This document shows, in pieces, positions 1-12,379 of a stretch of 64,000 nucleotides of DNA; the stretch's first letter is position 1; each line of letters starts with the position of its first letter. The translations under genes and the position numbers were made by a program. Origin of the DNA: Morella rubra (taxonomy: Eukaryota > Streptophyta > Magnoliopsida > Fagales > Myricaceae); assembly GCA_003952965.2 (NCBI GenBank), contig RXIC02000491.1:49578-113577 (forward strand), written 5' to 3'. Below the pieces are notes generated by a model. That model saw nothing but the letters and a program-made list of their open reading frames with translations. It had not been told where the DNA came from and did not search any database.

Positions 1-91
1 TATTTTGAAATTCTGAAGGAGCATTTTTTAATCCAAAAGGCATTACGTTCCATTCATAATGACCAAAATCCAAAAGGCATTATGTTCCATT
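1..91 (-). mobile_element. Endogenous pararetrovirus reverse transcriptase fragment
   Basis: Read on the minus strand, the first 60 bases encode the caulimovirid/retroelement RT stretch around MPFGLKNAPSEFQ. The same bases recur at about 41815-41840, inside the larger pararetroviral insertion. Bases 65-91 repeat the preceding 30 or so bases imperfectly, so this is a broken remnant cut by the window edge. Family level is well supported; whether it belongs to a larger insertion to the left cannot be seen. Confidence 0.7.
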
Positions 92-723
92 AATTTTTTT
101 ATTCATGTTTTCGGTTTTTATTAAGTTTTGCCTAATTTTTTAATATTTTATTTTATAATTTAAATTATAAATTTTTTAATATTTTGAATTTATCTTTTTT
201 ATTTTTTTTATAAATATATTTTTCATCCTTCAACTACACATTATAAACAATAACTTAATTCGCTTAATAATGATTAATAAATAGTATGAATCCCAAACCA
301 CAAAAATTTTTTTTTATCAATTAAGTTTTCAATTTTTTACAATAAATATATTTTTCATCCTTCAACTACACATTATAACAAATATTTTTGATACATTACA
401 AATCTCAATTATTAATGTTAAAACCTGTCAAAATGATTAAAACCAATTCCATTTACAAGGCAGGGTCTTATTAAGATTGAAAGCTTTATCAGAACATATA
501 ACACAAGAAGCTCGTATCTGAAAGCAGAACACTTAATGAAAAAACAGAGGATGAGAACTTTTATTAGCAAAGGACGATGGAGATTTTATGAGCTGAAAAA
601 AAAACTCTCCATTGAGGAACAAGGTTTCACAATGTCTACTTATTAGGATGGAGGGGATGATAGCACACGACAGTATCCATGAGTTCAGATTCAGTTCTAA
701 GCACATGCAAAGCAAGGAATACT
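92..723. other. AT-rich intergenic DNA with a short direct repeat
   Basis: Very AT-rich DNA without a credible gene. A segment of about 45 bases containing TTTTTCATCCTTCAACTACA occurs twice (about 213-262 and 343-392). The small ORF here has no coding features. The right part is the likely 3' flank of the DUF247 pseudogene. Confidence 0.5.
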
Positions 724-2132
724 TCAGTTAAGACCAGCGCGAGAGAAGCTCTGAGGCATTTTCACGAAATGCCTTATGAAAATGTTCCACACCGTTAAAA
801 ACAGGAATAGAATCCCCACGACTGTTGCCGTTCCTCTCCAAATTTCGCGGAAATAAACTGTGGTCAAGGTCGCCATATTTCGGTTCCAGAAGTCGTCATA
901 GTGAGCATTAAGCTTTTGACTGAGCTCATAGTAGCAGGAATTAAGTTCCACAATTTCATGGCCAAGTTTGTTAACCAGGGTTGCCACTGCCTCGTGGCTG
1001 CCTAGCTGGTTGATGACAACCTTTTCTCAACCAGCAGATCTACATCCTTTTCAGTATTGATTAGATAATCTAATAGCAGAATGTAACTGCAGATGTAAGC
1101 CTCTGTTGGATAATGACACTGCTCCAAGGCCATGACATTTCGGAAAACACATTCAGTTGTGTCCGCCACTAGAAGGGAAGGGAGTTCCAAGAAAGGTTGC
1201 ATACGATCCAGGAAGAGTAGGCGTTTAAAGCAGGGTAAGCAATTCAATAGCCACGAGCAATTCAAGTACGGACAGTGTTCCAAGCACCTTCCTTTCTCGA
1301 ACTTTACGTCAAGTAAGTGTCTATTTTTAGCTGCTTTGAATTGCACCCCAGCTTCTTCGAGTTTGGTGGCACTATATAGATGATCGATGCTTTGACTTTC
1401 TGTAGGTTCCTGCTTTGGTGAACAGAAAAAACGTTGTAGCAAATCCGTGAAGTGTAACAAGGGTTTACCTTCCTTACGGATATCAGACTTTGGCTGCCGA
1501 TCATAACGAGCGAAGTACTTGCGGGAAAGCTTAAGAAAGGGACTATCCTCTTTGTTCAGGTCTTCTTTATGTTCCTTAATTTGCTGGCCTTCTTTCTGAT
1601 GTTTCCCACTCGAATATCCAAGCGACACGGATGTATATAAATCCTTAAGAACAAAATAGGGAAGCTGGTTTTCAAGAAGAAGCAGGTCATGCTGTATACC
1701 ATCCCCCAACCATGGCTTACTCAAAATGTAATCGTCTTTGACTTCTGCAGAAAGTCTTCAAAAAGAGCTCAATAATAAAGACGCCATCCAATAGAACCAT
1801 GTTTACATACTCTTTGCTGCAGAGTCTTGAGGTCTCAGCATAACAATGTCGGATTTTTCCTTCGTTCCCTTCAATGATGCTTGCAAGATCCCTGTGATTT
1901 TTCCCAGTCCGAAAACAAAAGTCCCTCAAATATCTCAATTTCTGCATCTCCATCTCCCTCAATTTTTTTTACAGTGATGAAGAGGCCCTATTGCAATTAG
2001 CCTAGGAGTATATGCTTCTTTGTTCACCTTGCGAAGTTTTCTGGGAACCCTGTAGATGCAGCACTGAGGCCACTCGGCAGGCTCGAGGACCCACGGAATG
2101 TCAAGTGCCAACTCCTTGCATTTGAGATTCAT
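724..2132 (-). pseudogene. DUF247 (UPF0481) membrane protein pseudogene, three frameshifts
   Basis: DUF247 proteins are plant-specific and usually end in a transmembrane helix; most have no known biochemical role. The copy spans at least three frames. It begins MNLKCKELALDIPW at 2132. The frame breaks in an A-run near 1970 (HHCKKN then stop), again near 1740 just before the SKPWL segment, and a third time near 1010, after which the C-terminal part (residues VNKLGHEIVELN to the membrane helix GTATVVGILFLFLTVW) resumes and ends at 724. The family block DLLLLENQLPYFVL is intact in the middle. It is clearly related to the intact gene at 7191-8717 but lacks part of its middle region. A possible 5' UTR splice acceptor (CTGTCAACAG on the minus strand, about 2190) matches one ahead of the intact copy. 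Three independent lesions make a sequencing error an unlikely sole cause. Confidence 0.85.
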
Positions 2133-2249
2133 TTTCGAAGCATGAGTTGCAGAGTGACAGGACATCTTTTTTTTCCCGTCAGGTTCCTCTCCCTGTTGAC
2201 AGACAAGACAAACAACTATTACTAGCAATAGAATCGAGTCACCATTCAC

Positions 2250-4870
2250 AATACATATGGCAATACGCGTTCACAATCCTCAGTGATTTCTAACTTTCAT
2301 ACGAGATCTTTGTTTTTTTTTTTTGGGTAAGTGAAGTTCAGAGTTCTTCGTAATAGCAACCCAAAGATACTGCTTTACTGAAAGGGAAAACGCATAAAAG
2401 CTTGTTCTTGATATTTGAGTTTTAAACATCTTTTTCAGGTTTATTGGGTGTAAACTAATATAAGACAAAAGTATGTCTCCAGATTCCAACAACTAGCGAG
2501 CACAAATTGTAGATCATATGATATTACCCGTCTTCCAGTAACAGTACACAAATGTTGAAGAGAATAATCCTTTTCCACTGCCAGTGTATCGATGAACTCA
2601 ACTCAACTCTTGAAAGGATTTTCACATTATGTCATCAATAACAGGAATAAAGCTAAAAGAGAAGATAAAGAACTGGAAATCTTGCAGGGAAGAATCGCTT
2701 TTGCGGTTGAGACCACCAGAGTTCGTCCTGGTCTCTGTTTTTCAACGATAATATTTGCTCTTTGCTTCTTTCACTCCAATATTTATCATCTTTGCTTATG
2801 TGGTTTCTGTCTGACCCTCCCTCTCCGCCACAAGAGAAAAAGTATAGAGGCTGTCCTACTCTGGAAAAGTTAAAAAAAAAAAAAACTCAACTGCTCCACT
2901 CTCATCAACTTTATTGACCACTTTATTTTCCATTACCTGGCATGAATAATTTATTCTTCTTCTTCCCCACGGGATGGGATGGATGATTGCAGGAAGATTT
3001 TAATTCCTGTGAAATGTTACTAAAACCGTTAACTAATGTAAGACGATAAGAAAACACACCACTTGACCAACTTTTTCTCTGATTTCTTTCAACTTTTGTG
3101 GATGCATGATCAAGATTATACATTTTATCCAATACTTGAATCTTACTTGGAGCAGTAAAAGAGAACAAATAAATTTTAAAAGGGCCAAAATGCATAAATT
3201 AAGTCTTATAATGATTTAAAGAGTTTTAATCGTAATTTTAACTAGTTATTTTAAAGTCAAAATATAGAAGAAATAAAAATTAAATTTTATAAGAGCCAAA
3301 ATGATGAAATTAGGTCATAGCAAAGAGCTTTCAATTTATAATTTTGATTAATTATTTTGAAATCAAAATATAGATGTAATATTTTTCTATCCTTATTAAA
3401 TAACGTGTCGATATAGGGATGTTAGATTTGTTTTTTAAGTCAAAATGATCTTTTGGCATGAATTTACATCATTTATCTTTGCATCTTTACACATAATCCG
3501 TTTTCAGATAACACATGATTAGATATCTAGTGCGCATAATTACATGTTTTTTTTACTGTTGTTTTTAACTTGGTAAGTTTTGGACCTAAATGGACATAAA
3601 TTTCACAAGTCCCTTGTCCGCCATCTGCTTGAACTGTTCAGAGGACATGTTACTTATGCCCACATGTCAGAACAGTCAAGTCTCCATGGCTCCTGGTTAT
3701 TGGCTGTTAGGGAATCAACCTTTTCAGCCAGACCTGCCTGTCGCCGAAGGTACGTTGCCATTGTTACGTTGCAGACACAAGAGAAAAGAAATGGGCTTTT
3801 TCTTTCGTAAATACCAATGGGTAATAATTGTTCCCTTTGCTAGCTGTAACCCACCAGCAAAAGCTGTCAACATTTTTTTGCTCAAAGGATCAAGTCCACG
3901 TCCATGTTGTTTGTACAAACGATTCACCTCGCTTCGAGCAGCCAAACAGCAGTTCAAAAAAAAAAAACAGCCAAACGACAAAAAGTTGATAAATGATGCG
4001 TGAAGAAAAATATACACGTCCTATTCATGAAACAGAAGGATGGTGAGTTTACTACGGGCTTCGTGTCTCAATTGATTTTTGGTATAATCATTTTTTTCAC
4101 CTATTTCGATATTTTTTACAGGTTCAGTAATTTTTTCATAAATTCTAAACAAATATCCAGTAATTTCAAAACAAAAAATTTCACCACAAAATATTTTCGC
4201 CCCTTTAATATGGATTGGGATCCCCTGCATTTGGATCCTCGTCCCTCTAATATAGGCTGGGTTTTTAATCGTCTATTTTCGGGTAATTTTCCGTGCATTT
4301 ATATGAGATGCCCAATTATTTAAATTTTTGTTTTTGTAATTTGATTGAAGATGACACCAACATAAATTTTCTCTCCATCAATATTTCTGGAGTCTACTGC
4401 AAGGCAGCTTCTTCAGTTCGTAGCATTATCTTGTTTGGATGTCACAGGCCCTCAACGACACGTGTTCTACCCATCTTCACTTGCCATTACATCTCACGTG
4501 TCCCAACACCACCTACTTCTCGATGACGTTTGCAGGGCGACGCGCTTAGGATGACGTAAGCCTCTGCTTGTCAGCCTGATATTGGGGTCCACGACTTTTT
4601 TTTTGTGTGTTTATAGGCAAATAAATAAAACATTAAATCGAAAAAGAAAACACTAGAAAATTAGAAAAATATTTATCAATAATTGATTATGTGGTTTCTC
4701 TGTCTACCCCTCCCTCTCTGCCACAAGTCAATAATGGCTCTTGGTTGTTGGGGATCAATTATGTAAGCCAGACCTGTCACTAAGGCACGTTGCCATCGTT
4801 TCATAGCAGACCCGAGAAAGAAACGGGCTTTTTCATTTGTAAAATTTCAATGGCTAATAATTGTACCCTT
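2250..4870. other. Intergenic region with duplicated segments
   Basis: No gene is supported. It contains sequence duplicated around the DUF247 copies: about 2795-2840 resembles 4690-4725 (TGTGGTTTCTGTCTGACCC type), and about 3685-3905 resembles 4735-4925. The rest is AT-rich with homopolymer runs. Small ORFs here look like chance frames. Confidence 0.5.
3685..3905. repeat. Direct repeat copy A of DUF247-flanking sequence
   Basis: About 220 bases, from TGGCTCCTGGTTATTGG through the GGGCTTTTTCTTTCGTAAAT stretch to TTTTTTTGCTCAAA, are repeated with moderate divergence at 4735-4925. In copy B the DUF247 5' remnant follows directly. The repeat therefore marks an old tandem duplication of the DUF247 3'-side or intergenic DNA. 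Confidence 0.7.
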
Positions 4871-4925
4871 TTCTAGCTGTAATCCATCCACCAGCAAAAG
4901 TTGTCAACATTTATTTGCTCAAAAG
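4735..4925. repeat. Direct repeat copy B of DUF247-flanking sequence
   Basis: Partner of 3685-3905. Shared landmarks are the TAAGCCAGACCTG/CAGCCAGACCTG segment, GGCTAATAATTGT/GGGTAATAATTGT and CAAAAGTTGTCAACATTTAT/CAAAAGCTGTCAACATTTTT. It directly abuts the DUF247 remnant on the minus strand. Confidence 0.7.
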
Positions 4926-5097
4926 AAGAAAAACAATTATATTTTAGGGGAGGACGAAGATTATCTGTACTTTTGCACTCAGGCCAGCCGGGAGCGTCCA
5001 GGGACTCCACGGATATGTCAATGACCAACCGCCCGCACACAATTTTTTTGCCAGTAGAGTCACTAGCTGTGGGGAAGGCTATCTTTTCCATCTTCAA
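4925..5097 (-). pseudogene. DUF247 N-terminal remnant
   Basis: A short minus-strand reading frame starts MKMEKIAF and contains VIDISVESLDAPGWPEC, which lines up with VIDIPEKVEPARWPGC at the start of the intact DUF247 protein. The similarity then stops and the frame runs into repeat copy B. The upstream flank (about 5100-5215, including a GGATATCATCC-like stretch) weakly resembles the 5' flank of the intact gene. I read it as a 3'-deleted third DUF247 copy; the match is short, so confidence is moderate. Confidence 0.5.
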
Positions 5098-5109
5098 TTT
5101 TCCTTTTTC

Positions 5110-7190
5110 CTAGACGACAAACAACAGTCAGCTGGTACACAGAAGAATAAAAGGGAAAACCAGAGTATATTTCAATATGCACCAAGACCCTAGCAAAGGA
5201 TATCATCCATATGGCACCTGTCCCCCACCCACTCTAGAGTTTGATATGTACATCTAGGAAAACGACTGTGTCCAAATGTCATATACTCTAATGTTTTGGC
5301 TAACTTCGGATCAGAAGGAATGAAACTGTATAAAACTGTCCATGAAATATGATTGTCAAAAGGCATTCTCTTTACCTTAAAGTAAAGTATACTTCCAATC
5401 ACAGAAGAACTCAAAATAGCAGGTAATAAGACAAATGAGAAAAACAAAAAGCTACATAGTTGGAAAAGATATTGGATTCAAGTTCAAAGCATCTTTAGGC
5501 AAACTGGGAAGTACAAATATCTGATTTTATCTCCCTTAAGGTGAAGATAGAACGATTGCTGTGGAACAAATCCATTTCCATTACCATTTGTAGCGGTGAA
5601 GTACTCCACTGTGTTACTATAAAAATGTTTCACACATTTATCAAAAAGTTCATGATAAGTGAACTGAAAAACAAAAGTAAGGAACCTGTAAATTTTGCTT
5701 GCAAGAAAATGCCTGTGTTACTTGAGAGCACCAGATTTCCTCCCCCTAAATGCCAATAATCGAGGTTCCTCTCCTCTCTTCCAGGTATGTCTAGCTTCAA
5801 TTACGAGGTGTTCAAATGCCCCTCTAATATAAAAATATTAAAAAACTAATAATAATAATAATAATAATAATATATAAATCAAAAGTAATATTTTCTAAAT
5901 AGAATAGATAACTTTATTCTATTTTTTAAATTTTATTTTCAAGATGTTTTGGTCCATTCACATTATTTTCTATCTAATTTAACTAATAAATCGAATCCTC
6001 ATAAATATATGCGATGGATAATGTTTCCCAGAAGAAAACGACAGAGTTGCTATAAACGAGGAGAACGGTAATGCGGTTGTTAATGGAGGACCCCAAGCGA
6101 GACGAAGACTTGGCCCGGGAGACTGTAGCGGTTCTTTGTCGCCATTGTGAACTAATAATTGCTTCCAAACCCCATCAAATTGGTCGGTCACTCTCATAAA
6201 CTTACCCACGTTCCTTCCCAAAGAGAGAAGATTAAGAACGCACATCAACTTTTACACGTAAGGGTGATATAACGAGACTTTACTTAGCCTTTTCGTGAAC
6301 TTAGCTTGAGGCTTTTGGATTTATCTCTATCATTCTCTATATTCTCTTTCCGTGCTGTGACATATTTTCAATAGACAAATTGATCACGTATACATATAAA
6401 AAATAGAAAAAAAGGAGGAAAATATTATAGAATGACTCAAATTTATGAAGCAAAATCAAATCGTGTTTCCCTCAAATTTCAATTTATCTAATTACATTTC
6501 CAAGTTGGAAAAAAAAAAATCAATTGTTGCTCCCATGCAATATGACCGTTAAACCAAATAGAAAATGATTTAAATATCTTTTTAAGATAAAATTTAAGTG
6601 TTAATTTTTGTTTGGAGGATCATTTTGCAAATCAAACGGAGGGGACTAAACAGGAATAAGAGGAATATATCTAAAAAAAAATATTTCCGTAAGAAAATAA
6701 GGATCCAAACAAAATTGATGAAACATAAGATAGACAGGAAAAAAAATGATGAATTCTACTTTAAAGAGACTAGGGAGCAACAAATTATTACTTTTCTCTT
6801 TTTTTTTTTTACAATTTGAGAGTGATGTTTAAATGTCAAAATTTTTAGACATTAATAAAATAATTAAAAATTTTTTTTTAAATTATTTATTTTTATTATA
6901 AATAAATATAAAAAATTTATTCAAATCATACCTCTTCACTTTTTCGCTAACTCTACACTCTAAAATTTTAACTCACCAAAATTTTGACACTTCGACACAT
7001 AAATCAAACTAAAACTTGGAGAGAACATTTTGATTTTACTCGACAAATATGAGAAGTACTGCAAAGTGTAGGAACTAAATAGAAAACTTAGCAACAGGAT
7101 AGGAACATCGCAGGTTTGACAGGATTACAAAGTGCAGAGTGCAGTGAAACTAAATAGAAAAGCAAGGTACTGGATAAATACTAAAAATAT
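5110..7190. other. AT-rich intergenic region with SSR and MITE-like DNA
   Basis: No gene is supported. It contains a (TAA)n microsatellite near 5847-5870. At about 6823-7003 there is an AT-rich block bounded by GTGATGTTTAAATGTCAAAA-like and TTTTGACACTTCGACAC-like ends, resembling blocks at about 10840-11010 and 18540-18770. These may be members of one small MITE family. Reading frames here (for example about 5979-6248) lack recognisable motifs. Confidence 0.4.
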
Positions 7191-8717
7191 TCAACGACGC
7201 TTCGAATATGCGTGCAGGATAAAAGGCCTAAGGAAATTCCCGACAGTGACGAACAGGACTATTATTCCAACAGCAGTTGCAGTGCCCCTCCAAAAATCAC
7301 GGAAATAGACACTTTTCAAGGATGCCATGTGACGGTTCCAAGAGCTTTCATAGTGAGCATTAAGCTGTTCGCTGAGACCATGGTAATAGGATTTAGATTC
7401 CAAAATCTCAATGCCGAGTCTGTTGATTAGCTTCGCCACTGCAGCATTGCTGCCAAGCAGGTTACAGATAACCCCTGTTTCAACCAGCAAATCCACGTCT
7501 TTCTCAGTGTTGATCAGGTGATCCAATAACAAAACATAATTGCAGATGTAAGTTTCGGACGGGTAATGACACTGCTCCAAGGCCATGAGGTTTCGGAAAA
7601 CACATTCAGTGGTATCATTTACTTCAAGGATAGGGAGTGTCAAGATAGGCTGCTTGTCCTTCAATCGCGTGTGTTTCAAACATGGTAAGCAGTTCAAGAA
7701 GCAGGAGCAATTCAAGGCGCAACAGCCAGCAGCCTTTTGGAACCGTATGTCAAGTAAGCTTCTTATATCTTCTTCTTTCTGATCCACACAGCCACTCTCC
7801 GCTGATCTTCCCTCTGCTATTTTGCCTTTTTTCGGAGCCGATGAGCTTCTCTTTGGAAATGCCTCGAACACCACTCCCGCATCCTCGAGCATTGTTGCAC
7901 TGTATGGATATGCAGAGCTTCTCTTTAGAAATGTCTCGACTCCATAGTTCACATTTTCAGGGTTGAAGTCCTTGGATTCCAGCCATTTCCCATTCTTGGA
8001 GTCGGGACAATAACATGTTCGCAGCAGATCAGTGAAGTGTAAAACATCCTTCCCCGGATCTGACATCTCCTTGAGTCTTTTCTTGTCCTTCAAGCGGAAG
8101 TAGAAAAAGGCAAGCTCCAGAAAGGATTTAGTAACAGGTTTTTTCTGCTCTGCTTCTCCACGATTTTCGGAATGGGAATAGTCACGGAAGGACTTTTCAT
8201 ACAGCTCCTTGAGAACGAAAAATGGAAGTTGATTCTCAAGTAACAACAGGTCCTGCCGTACACCAATTGTCAGCCACGGTTTACTTAGTATGTAATCCAT
8301 TTCGTGATCCTTTTCTGGTTCAGAACTCCTCAAGAAGAGCTCAATGATAAAGATGGCATCCAAAAGGATCATTTTAATGAAATGTTCATCTTTGATCCGT
8401 TCAAAGGTCTCTGAATAATAACGGACAATGTCTCCTTTTTTCTTTCCGATGATGGTTGCAAGATCCTCCGGCGTCCTCCGAGTCCGCGAACAGAATCCCT
8501 TCAAATATCTCAGTTTTTGCATTTCCATGTCCCTAAACTCCTTCGGGCGGTGATGAAATGGGCCTATTGAAACTAGCTTAGGTGTGTAGGCTTGTTTTTT
8601 TACCTCCCGAAGCTTCTTGGGAACCCTGTAGATAGAGCACCCCGGCCACCGAGCAGGCTCCACTTTCTCTGGAATGTCAATGACCAAAAACTTACATTCA
8701 GGCTCCATCTTTTCCAT
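7191..8717 (-). CDS. DUF247 (UPF0481) family membrane protein, intact
   Basis: A single uninterrupted 508-codon frame, the usual size for this plant family. Residues 12-50 carry the conserved opening (VIDIPEKVEPARWPGCSIYR and TPKLVSIGP), residues 155-170 the family signature DLLLLENQLPFFVL, and the later block FRNLMALEQCHYP plus LINTEKDVDLLV is typical. A hydrophobic helix at about residues 478-500 followed by a basic tail (SKRR) suggests a C-terminal membrane anchor. A cysteine-rich insert (CCALNCSCFLNCLPC) lies between the LLDIRF and NDTTE blocks. The start is the first Met, just downstream of a likely 5' UTR splice acceptor (TTCTCATTACAG on the minus strand, about 8735-8746). The biochemical role of DUF247 proteins is unknown; certain grass members act at self-incompatibility loci, but nothing here shows that role. 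Confidence 0.92.
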   Translation of the reverse strand: MEKMEPECKFLVIDIPEKVEPARWPGCSIYRVPKKLREVKKQAYTPKLVSIGPFHHRPKEFRDMEMQKLRYLKGFCSRTRRTPEDLATIIGKKKGDIVRYYSETFERIKDEHFIKMILLDAIFIIELFLRSSEPEKDHEMDYILSKPWLTIGVRQDLLLLENQLPFFVLKELYEKSFRDYSHSENRGEAEQKKPVTKSFLELAFFYFRLKDKKRLKEMSDPGKDVLHFTDLLRTCYCPDSKNGKWLESKDFNPENVNYGVETFLKRSSAYPYSATMLEDAGVVFEAFPKRSSSAPKKGKIAEGRSAESGCVDQKEEDIRSLLDIRFQKAAGCCALNCSCFLNCLPCLKHTRLKDKQPILTLPILEVNDTTECVFRNLMALEQCHYPSETYICNYVLLLDHLINTEKDVDLLVETGVICNLLGSNAAVAKLINRLGIEILESKSYYHGLSEQLNAHYESSWNRHMASLKSVYFRDFWRGTATAVGIIVLFVTVGNFLRPFILHAYSKRR

Positions 8718-11700
8718 CCCTGCTCAGGAGTCTTCTGTAATGAGAAACAGGGAACAATCACTGGTAATAGAACATAAAAGATTCAACTACAGAGCTTATT
8801 TGTACAGGCACCATTTGCAACCATTTCTAAATGGCACCTATTTGCACCCAAAACCATATCCTCAGTAGGATATTTTTGTCGGGAACAAAAATAAACTCAG
8901 ATCAACTCTGTGAAGCATCGGAGGAGCGGAAATTTAACCCAAACCAGAACCTAATCAGCATAGTGTAAAATTTTCTTACTCACTGCACAAGCAAGGCCCC
9001 TGTTCGGAGAATGGAAATCAGTAGTAACAGAAGAAACTAAAACAAATTATTCTTAGCTTCATCGATGATTCAAGTGATTCCATATAAGAACTTGAATCGT
9101 TGCCGAAGTAAACAAATTATACATACTACGCAGTGGGTGCTTGTTTTTTCGTTATAAACACAAGAACCACTCCTAGTATTTGCTTAAGAAGGGGTTCGGC
9201 AACCAATTGCTCAGCTAGAGTATTTAAATAACTTCAAACAAATCCATGGAAGATAACATAATGGAAAGACACAAGAAAATTAGGGAACCTGCAAAATGCT
9301 TATATTTCGCAAGAGCACCAGAATATCTGAACATCAACACAAAGGGTTTCAGTTCCTCTCTTTCCTGGTAGTGTCCTTTGTGTCCCCCTGCACTCACATA
9401 TATAGGATATGAGTTTTCTCCCTTCCCAATTTTCTCGATCTTTCTTGAAGGTTTTCTTTAATGTATATTGATAAATAATTCAGCACAAAAAAGTTTGTAC
9501 AGATCAGTTTTCATAATGATCTATCAATTCTTTTGAGTTATCTTGTAAAAAACTATTTGAAGGGTAGGTGTACGTGATGTTTCCACGTTGTAAGTCAAGG
9601 TTCAAATTTATTCTTTACCCAATGTTTAGTATATAAGTATTTTTTAATAATCCATGTTTAATTATTTATAACACAGTACAATAATGTTGTCCTTTTTCCA
9701 TTTTAAATGGATCACTTTGGTTATATATGTTATGAACATTTTTAAATATATCTTTTTGTAAAATAAAATAAGATCCCTATCTCTCTTCTCTCCCCCCAAT
9801 AATACAAATAGAGGGTTGGATTATCCCATGAATCATGTGCACTATCAGGAGCTCTATCAATCAGGTATCACTTCTGTTCATGACTTGTTTAATGTCTTTG
9901 TGATCAATAAATTAGCAGCCACTGAAGCGAGGACCCCATGGTCATAAGTCATCTCTCGGTCCCCTAGGGTGACAGTGAGATTACCCTAAAAGAAGGCATT
10001 AGGGAAAGTAATAAGATTTTTCCTCCCGCAGGACCCCCTGATATATGTCACAGCCAAAAAGCAGAGAGCATATCATGCTAGCTTTTGCAGAAAGTAGTTG
10101 TATATGGGTAGGTTCATTAGCATTACTGAACACTTGATAAGTTCATAGAAATTGACATGTGTGTCTGATATCATGTGGTCTTTCCCGCAGACAAGAGATT
10201 GAAAAGAAACCTTCGCAAAGTATTACTCAAACAACAAAAAGTTGTGAGTAGCCAAGGCAACATACTCTGTTTTACGTGCACCCAATCCTCTTCAACTTTT
10301 TGTGCATGAATAATTAGGATTGGACATTTTCGTCTCATATGCTTATTTTGAGTGCTTCCCAGTTTTTTTTTTTTTTTTTCTTCCTGTTTGGATGATAAAG
10401 ATATCTGAACTTTCATTTTGACTAATCTCTCGCATTAGTGCAGTCCTTTATCTCATATAAATTAGGTAATCAAGTATTGAAGATGAAGTTAGCCTAAAAG
10501 ATAAGAGATTAATAACACCTGATAGTTTAGAACTTGAGATTTTTTAAAGAGAAAACCTCCAAGACCTAAACCACCAAGACAACCTCTTGAAGATTTTCTT
10601 ACCAATGGCTTTACTCAAGGAAACAAGTAGCACCATAAATCACATATCTTCTGCACTATTTTGTCTGTTGCTCTCTCTTTCATATATTTTGTACTTTTTC
10701 TAAACCTTTTTTTGTTCGAGTGTACTTGTTTTTAACTTGGAAACATCTGAAACAATATCTATGTTAATTTTCTCACCTTTTTAAAAAAATAATGAGAGAA
10801 ATTCCATGGTTCTTCTAGAGCGGACTCAGACTAATATTGGAGTGTTCACCATCCAACATTTTCACACCTAATATTTTTACTACAATAAAATAATTTCTTA
10901 AAATTCTCACTTTTCTCATTAAATTATTACTTTTTACTCTAAATAAATATAAAAAATTAATTACATTCATATCTCTTTTTACTTTTTTACTAATCGTGTT
11001 AAAACTTGGCTGTAGACCATCTTTAATCCAACTTGAATACGCTGCGAGACCTTAACTTCGTGAACAAATTTTAAGAAAGTTTGAACGGTCTCTAGCCTAA
11101 CCTCCCATTTTAATTACTCCTCGTAAACAAACGAAACGCAAGATCAGACGCCTCTGCCGCAGAGTCTTAAAGTAGGCCAAACCCAAATAGGCAAAAGAGA
11201 GTGAATGATTTCAACCACCCCATTTACCAACAACTAATGCCAGACAGCGTCTCTACGTTTCGAGTTAATGTGCAACGTCCCAAGTGTCTCTTGGCTCGTG
11301 AGCATATCAGTCATTAGACACCAGAGTCTACAGAAATGTCAGCAAGGTACCTTTGTCCTTTGTCATCATTTTATTGGACAAAAATGTATGCCAGCTACGA
11401 AAGCTTCTTTCTCAGTTTTTTTGTCTCCTTCCGCGAGCCGTCCCCGGTAATTTTGACCTTCGCTGTAATCTATGGACGAAATTCATGATATTTCTGGATA
11501 AAAAGGATGACGCCATTGGAGGCAAGAAAAAGGAAAGCCAATAAATATCCCATATGCTCCCCACAAGAGGAGCCGGAGAAAAAGTAAAGCAGTGCATGAA
11601 AACGACGCACTTGTGAAAAATCTAACCCTCCAAGGAAAGAACACTGGATGATGATCCATTGGAATTTTGAGGCACATAAGATCAAAAGATATTTAAGACT

Positions 11701-11790
11701 TGGTATTTTAGAGTTGGGTTTGGGTGGGTTTGTTAGAGTTCTGATTTGAGCCCAAGGCCACAAGAAGTATTCAATTCGAAGTCTTAAAGC

Positions 11791-12192
11791 CCTTTGGATG
11801 TTCGTTCGGAAGAAATTTGTAGAATTCTGATAAAATTATGAATATTTAGAAGATGTTCGTTTTTTAAAGAATTTTTTTTAGAATTTTAGAATTTTAAAAC
11901 TGAACATATTTTTAACATCACTTAAAAATAACTGCAGCACGCATACCAATAAAGTTAACATTACTTAAAAATTTTCAAAACATAAAAAATTCTCAAAATG
12001 TAAGCTAACCGAACATCTTCTGGATGATGTTAAAGTTGTATTGACATGCGTGCATAAATTGTTAAAAGGGATTGATATTTATAAAAAAAATAATAAAATA
12101 TTATATTAGAATATTTGTATTTTATAATGTTTAGATTGTAAACATAAAAATAGAATATAAATTCTAAAAAAGATGACAACCGAACATGCCTG
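11791..12192. mobile_element. Possible MITE with imperfect inverted ends
   Basis: The left end (GGATGTTCGTTCGG, then TTTGTAGAATT) is an imperfect inverted match of the right end (reverse complement GGCATGTTCGGTTG, then TTTTAGAATT). The AT-rich interior carries GATGTTCG and CGAACATC motifs near 11851 and 12011. No coding sequence is present. I could not confirm a target-site duplication, so this is tentative. Confidence 0.3.
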
Positions 12193-12379
12193 GACCTAAT
12201 TCTTACTATAGAATTCCTCTCATCTCTGGCGACCTACCTCAACGGCCTAACATTTAACCCTACTGCCGAACAAGCTAATCCGGAGCCCAGATCATCAAAG
12301 TCCAGGCCTTCAGACTCGAGTCATGAGAAGAATCTGTGCCACGTACTCACCCTATGGAAGGAAGTGTTTCCGTAGTTAG

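Noticed and set aside
11268..11763. Overlapping ORFs on both strands
   Set aside because: No family motif, no splice or promoter context, and both strands are open, as expected by chance.
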